Below are positions 55,776-63,455 of a stretch of 64,000 bases of DNA, in pieces. Source of the DNA: Pseudomonadaceae bacterium (GTDB taxonomy: Bacteria > Pseudomonadota > Gammaproteobacteria > Pseudomonadales > Azotimanducaceae). A program made the position numbers and the translations under genes. The notes below the pieces were generated by a model. That model made no database searches, was not told the DNA's origin, and saw only the letters and a program-made list of their open reading frames with translations. Numbering within the stretch: position 1 is the first letter of the stretch; each line of letters begins with the position of its first letter. Where the stretch lies: contig JANSWO010000001.1 in NCBI GenBank assembly GCA_024743435.1, positions 620,001 to 684,000 of the forward strand, in the 5' to 3' direction.

Positions 55776-55973
55776 TTGTCACGTAAAGAAGCCACCATTA
55801 TTTTGCAGTTGTGGTCCGCTTGGGAACGCAGGCACACCGAAGAGGCGCCATCGAATGCGCGTTACTCGGATTTCTATTTTGAAGTCATTCGTCAGGACGA
55901 CAGCGTCCGTCACATCAATGCCTTTGAAGTGCTTGATTTGCTGGTTAATATTGAGCGCAAGCAGAGCGCCTGA
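55776..55973 (+). CDS. Small protein of unknown function
   Basis: 65 residues opening MSRKEATIILQLWSAWERRH, mixed alpha/beta in appearance, no signal peptide or membrane helix. The start is TTG 55776, with AGGGAG about nine bases upstream supporting translation. I do not recognise the family. It precedes the GT9 gene by about 40 bp and may be co-transcribed with it. Confidence 0.55.
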   Translation: MSRKEATIILQLWSAWERRHTEEAPSNARYSDFYFEVIRQDDSVRHINAFEVLDLLVNIERKQSA

Positions 55974-56012
55974 TCATCATTCCCCAGCCCTGAATCCCGG
56001 CCACCTCAGGCC

Positions 56013-57062
56013 ATGGAGGCAGTGGCTCGCGCCGCCGTGCCGACGCCTGTGAGCCGAACGCTCGTTCTTATGCCGGCTGGGCTGTCGGCCGCTCTGTTTT
56101 GTACCCCCGCGCTACACGCACTCAACCAAAGCGTTGATCTTGTCTGCCTCGCCGCAACGAAAGCATCGGCCGAGATTGCCCGCTGCTGCGCCGCAGGGGC
56201 TGAGGTGCTCGACACCCTCGATGAAGAGCATCTGAGAAGCCTCATCCAAAACCGCCCGGAAGTTCTCTGGTTGGACCTCGACCACAGCGCTGAGGCCAGC
56301 GAGCCAACCATGCACATCGCTGATCGGCTCGTCGGAATCGGCGCCAACGTTCGACGGCTATCCGAAGAGTTGGGTTCATTTGAGCTTGCAGGCCATCCAG
56401 TTGAACGCGCACGAGGGTGGCTACTGAGCGTTGCCAGCGGACAAACCCCAGCTGAGTCGAGCAGTGACGATCTCATGGGTGGTTTTCCACTGGCGGCGTC
56501 AGCCGATGCCCAAAGCAAAGTGGCCAGGCTCATGAGCGATGATCGGCCGATGCTGCTTGTGCACCTCGGCTGCCATGGCGTGGCTGCGCCTGGTTGGCGC
56601 TTCTGGCAAACCGCTGGCCATCCCAACGCCTGGCCACTCGACGGCTTCCTGCAAGTCGCTGCGGCGCTCCGGCAGGTTTTCGATGAGCCGCGCGTTGTGC
56701 TCACTGGAACCGGCATTGAGGGCAAGCTCACCCAGCCGTTTGCCCGGCAGACGCCTGATAGCATCAATCTCGTCGATCAAACAGACGTGCCACTGCTGCT
56801 GGCGTTGGCCGAGCGGGCCGAACTCGTGGTTGGCAATCTCACCGGCCCCATCCATCTTGCTTGCGCCACTAGCGCCGCGGTTGTCGCCATCGCTCGTGAA
56901 ACGGGTGAGGAGGGCAGCTTCGCGGACGCCGGCGCCGCGTTGTTTCCGGCGTCCGCCGCGCGCCGTATCGCCAGCGGCCCCAGCTTAGAGTCGGTGAGCC
57001 CGGCGAAAGTACTGAGTGAGTGTCTCATCGCTCTGAAGGCAGCCGGGCGGCTGCCGAACTAG
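56013..57062 (+). CDS. Glycosyltransferase family 9 (heptosyltransferase-like)
   Basis: 349 residues with the GT9 shape: an N-terminal LVLMPAGLSAALFCTPALHALNQ stretch where ADP-heptose transferases have a G-DhxxxxP-type loop, a central hydrophobic strand LLVHLGCHGVAAPGWRFWQ, and VVGNLTGPIHLACATSA near residue 273, equivalent to the ND-x-G-P-x-H-x-A motif, here with Asn-Leu-Thr. It probably adds a sugar to LPS core or glycan; the divergent loop makes the donor uncertain. ATG 56013. Confidence 0.75.
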   Translation: MEAVARAAVPTPVSRTLVLMPAGLSAALFCTPALHALNQSVDLVCLAATKASAEIARCCAAGAEVLDTLDEEHLRSLIQNRPEVLWLDLDHSAEASEPTMHIADRLVGIGANVRRLSEELGSFELAGHPVERARGWLLSVASGQTPAESSSDDLMGGFPLAASADAQSKVARLMSDDRPMLLVHLGCHGVAAPGWRFWQTAGHPNAWPLDGFLQVAAALRQVFDEPRVVLTGTGIEGKLTQPFARQTPDSINLVDQTDVPLLLALAERAELVVGNLTGPIHLACATSAAVVAIARETGEEGSFADAGAALFPASAARRIASGPSLESVSPAKVLSECLIALKAAGRLPN

Positions 57063-57179
57063 ATTGCATATTGGCGGTGCTACCCCGCTGATTGGACTAT
57101 CCGCGGGTGCCTATCTCCCGCAAGCCCGTGACAGCCGACGACAGTTGAGTTCGATATCCATGCACCCTATGGTCATCGG

Positions 57180-57770
57180 ATGATCTCTAAGACTTTCTCA
57201 CGCGCCGGCTTGGGTGCACTCACAATGCTTGCCCTCAGTGCCTGCACCGCACTGAATCTGGATAGCACTCCACCTCCTGGTTACGACCTGACTGGCACCT
57301 GGCTCATCAATACCCAGCTAAGCGATCCACCGCCGGCCCCGCGCCGTGGCAGTGGTGGGGCGGCAGGTGCAGAGAAAGGCTCTCGCGGCCCAGCTCCCAG
57401 CGGCGGTGGCGGGCAGCCCAGGATGCCGGACCGCTCATCGCGGCTCGCCTTCGCCTTTCTCATCCAGGACTTCCCCGTACTCGCGGCGCAACGCCTCAAG
57501 ATCGAACAGAACCGTGATTCCATGGGCATCGACTTTGATCGAGGCAGCTACCGCGACGTCTCCTGGGGTGAGCGCGAACGCGGGATCTGGGACGTCACTG
57601 CCGGTTGGGATGACACCGGGGTGCTGACGATCCTGTCTGAAAGCACCGATGCGCGCGCCCTGGAGCGACTGCAGCTCTCCGAAGACGAGCGCCAGCTCAG
57701 CATCGAGTTCAGCTATCAGGTGGATGGTGACAGCCGCCGCTACCGACGAGTCTTCGATCGCTTTCAGTAA
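57180..57770 (+). CDS. Putative lipoprotein of unknown function
   Basis: The 196 residues begin with a lipoprotein signal ending LSAC at residues 19-22, so the mature N-terminus is a lipidated Cys at the outer or inner membrane. A Pro/Gly-rich linker with an RRGSGGAAGAEKG stretch (about 40-80) is followed by a beta-rich domain (DFPVLAAQRLKIEQN to YRRVFDRFQ). The last third resembles small secreted domains of gammaproteobacterial hypothetical proteins, but I cannot name a family. It precedes the tRNA-Asn by 107 bp. Confidence 0.7.
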   Translation: MISKTFSRAGLGALTMLALSACTALNLDSTPPPGYDLTGTWLINTQLSDPPPAPRRGSGGAAGAEKGSRGPAPSGGGGQPRMPDRSSRLAFAFLIQDFPVLAAQRLKIEQNRDSMGIDFDRGSYRDVSWGERERGIWDVTAGWDDTGVLTILSESTDARALERLQLSEDERQLSIEFSYQVDGDSRRYRRVFDRFQ

Positions 57771-57877
57771 CCGTGAAATCCACAACCCTCAAGGTGCCAT
57801 CAGGGTCTTGCAATCCGCAGGCGCGCCGCTAGACTAGCGGCCCTCTCGCAGTGCTTCATGGCCTGCGGAACCGTTCT

Positions 57878-57953
57878 TCCGCCTTAGCTCAGTTGGTAGA
57901 GCAGCTGACTGTTAATCAGCATGTCGCTGGTTCGAGCCCAGCAGGCGGAGCCA
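57878..57953 (+). tRNA. tRNA-Asn (anticodon GTT)
   Basis: A 76-nt cloverleaf with the acceptor stem TCCGCCT/AGGCGGA, discriminator G and encoded CCA (57951-57953). The anticodon GTT is at 57911-57913 in CTGACTGTTAATCAG, and the T arm carries the GGTTCGAGCC loop. tRNA-Asn genes are common integration sites; the sequence on its right side changes in character (see the defence island). Confidence 0.96.
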
Positions 57954-58055
57954 TACCTTGGCCATCCAGGGGTGAATGGCTGCAGGCACAAGCCCGCACC
58001 ACGTTGTTCACCTCTGGGTGGTGTGGCATTTCGCTCGATACCCAAATTTCCCCCT

Positions 58056-58253
58056 TCAACTACTCAACTCAGCGTCAGCGAGCGTGCGCATGCGGTGACA
58101 GTTGGCGCAGCTGACGTCGCAATTCGCGACCTCCAGCTTCGCCTTCTTCCAGCTTTGTGTGGTGTACAGGCGCGTCGGCTCGAACAGCTTTTCTTCATCA
58201 GCGCGATGGTCGAAGTCCATGACGAAGTGAGGGAAGCGGCCGCCGCAATCCAT
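58056..58253 (-). CDS. Small HNH-endonuclease-like protein, probably N-terminally degenerate
   Basis: From ATG 58253, with a strong GGGAGGA seven bases before it, a 65-residue product opens MDCGGRFPHFVMDFDHRADE and ends with NCDVSCANCHRMRT. DFDHR and CANCH are the HNH-type Cys/His elements of small phage-type HNH proteins. The first Cys of the expected N-terminal CxxC is missing (His codon CAC just before the Met), so the fold may be incomplete. It is the first gene after tRNA-Asn and may be a remnant of an integrated element. Confidence 0.5.
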   Translation of the reverse strand: MDCGGRFPHFVMDFDHRADEEKLFEPTRLYTTQSWKKAKLEVANCDVSCANCHRMRTLADAELSS

Positions 58254-58425
58254 GTGTAGTCCTCCCGATCACAAGTAGTCGAGACCAACCCTGCGTGGGT
58301 TGGATGCCGCCAAGAGTGCTTCAGCTCTCCCTTCGGCCATCGACAAGCGGATTGACGCTTGAGTACAAACAAAGGCTTAGCCTCTGGAGACCTACCACGT
58401 CTATGTGGATAAACCGTCGGCAAGT

Positions 58426-58444
58426 GTGTATCCATTGGGTACAC
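58426..58444. promoter_or_regulatory. Palindromic operator candidate before the RHH gene
   Basis: GTGTATCCATTGGGTACAC is a 19-bp dyad with 16 of 19 positions symmetric (GTGTAYCCAWTGGRTACAC), seven bases before ATG 58452. The location matches autoregulation by the ribbon-helix-helix protein encoded immediately downstream. No clear -10 or -35 was found. Confidence 0.5.
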
Positions 58445-58451
58445 TTACCCA

Positions 58452-58631
58452 ATGATGAAAGATTCGGGCCTTCGCATTCGCATTGAAAAGGAACTTCGTG
58501 AGAAGTTCCTCGAAACTTGCCGTAGGCAGGATCGTCCCGCCGCGCAGGTTCTGCGAGAGTTCATGCGCGAATACATCGACGACCATGATGAGGCGGCAAA
58601 CGATACTGATAAGAGGCGAGCTGGAAGATGA
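58452..58631 (+). CDS. Ribbon-helix-helix (CopG/Arc-type) regulator
   Basis: A 59-residue product not long enough for usual ORF calling. MMKDSGLRIRIEKELREKFL is the N-terminal ribbon of RHH DNA-binding proteins, followed by RPAAQVLREFMREYIDD as helices. Its stop overlaps the methyltransferase start (ATGA at 58628-58631), so it is the first cistron of that operon. It probably represses its own operon through the palindrome at 58426-58444, much as controller proteins do in restriction-modification systems. Confidence 0.75.
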   Translation: MMKDSGLRIRIEKELREKFLETCRRQDRPAAQVLREFMREYIDDHDEAANDTDKRRAGR

Positions 58632-61402
58632 ATGCTGTTGAGATTGAAGAAGCGATCTCCAGTTTAGCTGAGCAGCCTTTTGATGCTGAGGAGTTTCCCT
58701 ACGCTTTTCTTCAAGCATTTGGTAACAAAGCAACGACAATCAGGAGGCTCCGTAGCGGGTCATCAAACAAGTCAGACATGGAGGGTGTGCTTCAGACCAA
58801 CAACATCCACATAAAAGCGTGCCCGACCGGCGAAGTCACCCAAGCGCTATCAGCACTAAAGGACAGTCCAGCAACGAAAAAAGCTAAGGCAAAATTCGCT
58901 TTGGCGACAGATGGTATTGATCTTGAAGCTGAGGACCTGAATTCAGGTGAGACAGTCGCCTGTACCTACGCGAACTTCCCCGATCATTTCGGATTTTTCC
59001 TGCCGCTTGCGGGAATCAGCACGGTTAGCCAGATAAGAGAAAGCTCGTTCGATATCAAAGCGACCGGGCGGCTAAATCGCCTTTATGTTGAACTCTTGAA
59101 GGATAACCCTGATTGGGGAACGGCGGATCGCCGCCCTGATATGAACCACTTTATGGCGCGCCTGATTTTCTGCTTTTTTGCAGAAGATACCGACATCTTT
59201 TCAGGCGAGGACTTATTCACCGGTACGATCGACCAAATGAGCGAGCGAGATGCCTCAAACACCTATGAGGTCATTAGCAAGCTCTTTGAGGCGATGAATA
59301 CCAAATTTGAAGATCGTGAAGCTGCCGAACTTCCTCGCTGGGCAAACAGATTCCCCTATGTGAATGGAGGTCTCTTTTCCGGTAGTACGGACGTGCCGCG
59401 TTTTAGCAAGATCGCCCGTAGCTATTTGCTGCACATTGGAAACCTCGACTGGCAGAAAATTAATCCTGACATCTTCGGCTCGATGATTCAGGCAGTCGCA
59501 GATGACGAAGAGCGTGGCGCATTGGGGATGCACTACACAAGCGTGCCCAATATTCTCAAAGTGCTCAACCCACTCTTTCTCGACGATCTTCGAGAAAAAC
59601 TCGAAGAAGCCGGTGACAATTCTCGAAAGCTACTGAATCTGCGCAATCGCATCGCGAAAATCAGGGTTTTCGACCCAGCCTGCGGTTCCGGGAATTTCCT
59701 GGTCATTGCATACAAAGAAATGCGAGCGATTGAAGCCAAGATAAATGAACGTCGTGGCGAGCGCGAACAGCGCACTGTGATCCCGCTCACCAATTTTCGT
59801 GGGATCGAGTTGCGTGATTTTCCCGCTGAGATCGCACGGCTAGCGCTAATTATTGCGGAGTATCAGTGCGACTTGCTTTATCGCGGGCAGAAGGAAGCTC
59901 TAGCTGACTTTCTTCCGCTCGACGCAATGAATTGGATCACTTGTGGTAACGCACTTCGACTTGACTGGTTGAGCATTTGTCCCCCTACGGGCACAGGGGT
60001 GAAGCATCATGCTGATGACTTGTTTCACTCTCCACTTGATCAAGCCCAGATTGACTTTGAGAATGAGGGAGGAGAGACCTACATCTGCGGAAATCCGCCC
60101 TACCTCGGCTCAACGTGGCAATCTGCGGAGCAGAAAGCCGATCTAGACGCAATTTTCTCGCATCGCACAAAGAGTTGGAAAACCCTCGACTATGTGGCGG
60201 GTTGGTTCATGAAAGCGACGGATTTCGGATTTCACACTAAGAGCAGCGCGGCGTTCGTCTCAACAAAATCGATATGCCAGGGGCAACAAGTGGCGATCTT
60301 ATGGCCGCAGGTCTTTGCTACAGAGCATGAAATCAATTTTGCTCACACAAGTTTCAAATGGTCGAATCTTGCCAGTCACAAAGCAGGCGTTACAGTCGTT
60401 ATTGTCGGTTTATCAAATCATGCGGGAAAATCGCGTCAGATATATTCCTTGAACACTGAAGGCGAAAGTGTTGTTCGAGAAGTTTCCAATATAAACGCTT
60501 ACCTTGTCGCAGCCCCAGATCTAGTTGTACAGAAAGCAAGCAAACCCCTAACTAGCGTTGCTGCAATGAGCTTCGGGAACAAGCCAGTTGATGGTGGAAA
60601 CTTACTTCTAAGTGGTGATGAGGTTGATGCCTTGAACCTCACTGCGGAGCAGCGCACCCGATTCATTCGCCGGATTTACGGCGCGGCGGAGTTCATCCAA
60701 GGGAAAGAGCGATATGTGCTCTGGATTGATGATGAGGACCGCGAAGAAGCGATGCGAATAGAAGCAATTTGCAAGCGTGTCGAGGGTGTCAGGAAAATGC
60801 GTCTTGCAAGTCGCGACAAGAGCGCAAATGAAATGGCCAAACGCTCTCACCAAATGCGCGAAATGAATATTGGACAGAAGCATACTATTGCTATCCCCGC
60901 TATTTCGTCTGAGAACCGTCCATATCTACCTTGCGGTTTGCTGGGAAACGATCAAACCGTCACGAACAAGGTTTATGCTCTCTACGATGCGCCGCTCTGG
61001 AACTTGGCGCTTATCGCTTCCCGTCTCCACTGGGTGTGGATTGGAACCGTCTGCGTCCGTATGAGGACCGATTTCTCCTATTCAAACACACTCGGTTGGA
61101 ACACATTTCCAATCCCAAAGCTGACTGATAAAAACCGCGAAGACCTTACTCGCTGTGCTGAAGACATTCTTTTGACGCGTGAAGCCCACTATCCCGCAAC
61201 GATTGCTGATCTCTATGATCCTGAAAATATGCCCGACGATCTGCGTGAAGCGCACGATCGCAATGATGAAGTTCTTGAGCGCATCTATATCGGCCGACGG
61301 TTTCGCAACGACACAGAAAGGTTGGAGAAGCTGTTCGAACTCTACACAAAGATGACTACTGACAGCGTTTTGAAAAAGACAAACTCAAGGAAGAAAGCCT
61401 AA
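58628..61402 (+). CDS. MmeI-like adenine-N6 DNA methyltransferase, large
   Basis: 924 residues. SAM motif I is FDPACGSGNFLV near residue 347 and the catalytic NPPY is in ICGNPPYLGS near 487, so a gamma-class N6-adenine methylase. NHFMARLIFCFFAEDTDIF near residue 175 and GALGMHYTSVPNILKVLNPLF near 298 belong to the helical and MTase modules of the MmeI-type (class IIL) family; the target-recognition part follows motif IV. The N-terminal region has KFALATDGIDLEAEDL and GFFLPLAG but not a clear D...ExK nuclease motif, which suggests a methylase without its own nuclease. It overlaps the RHH gene and precedes the helicase by 4 bp. Confidence 0.88.
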   Translation: MNAVEIEEAISSLAEQPFDAEEFPYAFLQAFGNKATTIRRLRSGSSNKSDMEGVLQTNNIHIKACPTGEVTQALSALKDSPATKKAKAKFALATDGIDLEAEDLNSGETVACTYANFPDHFGFFLPLAGISTVSQIRESSFDIKATGRLNRLYVELLKDNPDWGTADRRPDMNHFMARLIFCFFAEDTDIFSGEDLFTGTIDQMSERDASNTYEVISKLFEAMNTKFEDREAAELPRWANRFPYVNGGLFSGSTDVPRFSKIARSYLLHIGNLDWQKINPDIFGSMIQAVADDEERGALGMHYTSVPNILKVLNPLFLDDLREKLEEAGDNSRKLLNLRNRIAKIRVFDPACGSGNFLVIAYKEMRAIEAKINERRGEREQRTVIPLTNFRGIELRDFPAEIARLALIIAEYQCDLLYRGQKEALADFLPLDAMNWITCGNALRLDWLSICPPTGTGVKHHADDLFHSPLDQAQIDFENEGGETYICGNPPYLGSTWQSAEQKADLDAIFSHRTKSWKTLDYVAGWFMKATDFGFHTKSSAAFVSTKSICQGQQVAILWPQVFATEHEINFAHTSFKWSNLASHKAGVTVVIVGLSNHAGKSRQIYSLNTEGESVVREVSNINAYLVAAPDLVVQKASKPLTSVAAMSFGNKPVDGGNLLLSGDEVDALNLTAEQRTRFIRRIYGAAEFIQGKERYVLWIDDEDREEAMRIEAICKRVEGVRKMRLASRDKSANEMAKRSHQMREMNIGQKHTIAIPAISSENRPYLPCGLLGNDQTVTNKVYALYDAPLWNLALIASRLHWVWIGTVCVRMRTDFSYSNTLGWNTFPIPKLTDKNREDLTRCAEDILLTREAHYPATIADLYDPENMPDDLREAHDRNDEVLERIYIGRRFRNDTERLEKLFELYTKMTTDSVLKKTNSRKKA

Positions 61403-61406
61403 GCCC

Positions 61407-63455
61407 ATGACTAGAGAGAAACCCGTACCGTCCGTTAGCGTTACGTACGCCAAAAATGGCAATTCGACTTATTCGAACGAGCTTGGTATGCGGGCGATGC
61501 AGGAACGCGCCTACGAAAAGCGCGGTGAGCAGTATCTATTGATCAAGTCACCCCCGGCCTCGGGAAAAAGCCGCGCTCTTATGTTTGTTGCGCTGGATAA
61601 ACTCGAGAACCAGGGACTTAAACAAGCAATTGTCGTCGTTCCGGAAAAAACTATCGGGTCGAGCTTCGCCGATGAGCCATTGTCACAGTTCGGCTTCTGG
61701 GCCGACTGGAGTGTTGAGCCGAAATGGAATCTGTGCAATGCGCCAGGTACGGATGGCGGTAAGATTGAGGCGTTGGGGAAATTTCTTAAGAGTGATGATC
61801 AGATTTTGGTTTGCACGCACGCTACATTTCGCTTTGCCGTAGAGAAGTTCGGTATTCCAGCTTTCGACAATCGACTGATAGCAGTGGATGAGTTTCACCA
61901 CGTTTCAGCGAATCCCGACAATAAGCTTGGTCAACACCTGGGCAATCTGATTGCTCGCGACAAAGTCCATGTAGTGGCAATGACAGGATCGTACTTCAGG
62001 GGGGATGCGGAAGCCGTTCTTGCTCCGCATGATGAATCAAAGTTCGATACCGTCACCTACACCTATTACGAGCAGCTAAATGGCTACACCTATCTAAAGA
62101 CGCTCGATATCGGGTATTTCTTCTACAGCGGGTCCTACGCTGACGACATCCTCAAAGTGCTCGATCCAGCAGATAAGACGATCGTACATATTCCGAGCGT
62201 CAACTCCCGCGAAAGTACAAAGGACAAGCACAAGGAGGTCGAGCACATTATCGATGCCCTGGGGGAATGGCAGGGCACCGACCAAAATACCGGCTTTCAG
62301 CTTGTGAAATGTCCCGATGGGCGTGTCTTGAAAATAGCTGACCTGGTCGATGACGAACCGGCGAAGAGAGATAGAGTCTCGGCGGCCTTGAAAGACCCCG
62401 CCCAAAAGAACAACCGTGATCATGTAGACATCATCATTGCTCTGGGTATGGCTAAAGAAGGCTTTGATTGGATTTGGTGCGAGCATGCCCTGACAGTGGG
62501 ATATCGAGCAAGCTTGACGGAGATTGTGCAGATTATTGGGCGAGCAACCCGAGATGCCGAGGGCAAAACCCGCGCGCGATTCACAAACCTAATTGCAGAG
62601 CCCGATGCGACTGAGGAGGCCGTGACAGAGGCCGTGAACGATACGCTGAAGGCAATCGCTGCTAGCTTGCTAATGGAGCAGGTTCTCGCTCCACGCTTCG
62701 AATTTACCCCTAAGAATCCGACATCCGGCCCTACAGAGGGATTCGACTACGGCGATGCTGGCTACGATCCCGAGAAATGTAATGTGGGTTTTGATCATGA
62801 GAGTGGACGATTCCAGATCGAAATCAAAGGCCTTGTCGAACCCAAATCCAAGGAGGCCGAACGGATATGTATGGAGGACCTGAACGAGGTGATTACAGCA
62901 TTTGTTCAGGACAAGACTTCTATCGAGCGCGGCCTCTTCGATGAGGAGCTCGTGCCTGAGGAATTGACTCAAGTACGTATGGGAAAAATCGTTAAAGACA
63001 AATTCCCAGAGCTTGATAACGAGGATCAGGAGGCCGTGCGGCAGCATGCGATTGCGGCGCTCAATCTGACCCAGAAGGCCAAAGAAATCGCCGTTGGGGA
63101 TGAAAATCTAGAGAAAGGCAATACGGCTCTAATCGATGGCGTGCGCAAGTACGCCATGGATGTGCGCGAACTTGACATTGATCTGATCGATCGCGTCAAT
63201 CCGTTTGGCGAAGCCTATGCCATCCTGGCCAAGACCATGAGCGAAGAAAGGCTGAAGCAGGTCGCTGCAATCATATCCGGCAAGCGCGTCAATCTCACTC
63301 CAGAGGAAGCCAGAGATCTCGCCAAACGCGCTTTAAAGTTCAAACAGGAGCGGGGTCGCCTTCCGTCGATAACGTCTCCAGATGCATGGGAGAAACGGAT
63401 GGCTGAAGGTGTGGCGTTCCTCGCACGCATGAAGGCAGAGGCTTCCGATGGCTAA
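61407..63455 (+). CDS. DExH-box SF2 helicase of a defence operon
   Basis: 682 residues. Walker A is SPPASGKSRAL near residue 48; the Walker B box reads VDEFHHVSAN near 160 (DEFH); motif III-like AMTGSYFRGDA follows; motif VI is QIIGRATRDAEGK near 375. The C-terminal 230 residues (from FEFTPKNPTSG) have no recognised motif and are helical, rich in Glu and Lys, which may serve for partner binding. The overlap with the next gene (8 bp) and the 4-bp gap before it show a single transcription unit. It is likely the motor that translocates DNA for the nuclease. Confidence 0.88.
   Translation: MTREKPVPSVSVTYAKNGNSTYSNELGMRAMQERAYEKRGEQYLLIKSPPASGKSRALMFVALDKLENQGLKQAIVVVPEKTIGSSFADEPLSQFGFWADWSVEPKWNLCNAPGTDGGKIEALGKFLKSDDQILVCTHATFRFAVEKFGIPAFDNRLIAVDEFHHVSANPDNKLGQHLGNLIARDKVHVVAMTGSYFRGDAEAVLAPHDESKFDTVTYTYYEQLNGYTYLKTLDIGYFFYSGSYADDILKVLDPADKTIVHIPSVNSRESTKDKHKEVEHIIDALGEWQGTDQNTGFQLVKCPDGRVLKIADLVDDEPAKRDRVSAALKDPAQKNNRDHVDIIIALGMAKEGFDWIWCEHALTVGYRASLTEIVQIIGRATRDAEGKTRARFTNLIAEPDATEEAVTEAVNDTLKAIAASLLMEQVLAPRFEFTPKNPTSGPTEGFDYGDAGYDPEKCNVGFDHESGRFQIEIKGLVEPKSKEAERICMEDLNEVITAFVQDKTSIERGLFDEELVPEELTQVRMGKIVKDKFPELDNEDQEAVRQHAIAALNLTQKAKEIAVGDENLEKGNTALIDGVRKYAMDVRELDIDLIDRVNPFGEAYAILAKTMSEERLKQVAAIISGKRVNLTPEEARDLAKRALKFKQERGRLPSITSPDAWEKRMAEGVAFLARMKAEASDG

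Noticed and set aside
58064-58444. A 126-codon minus-strand frame upstream of and overlapping the HNH-like gene
   Set aside because: It runs in a different frame from the HNH core and has no zinc ligands; tested as a frameshifted N-terminus but it lacks the family's CxxC.
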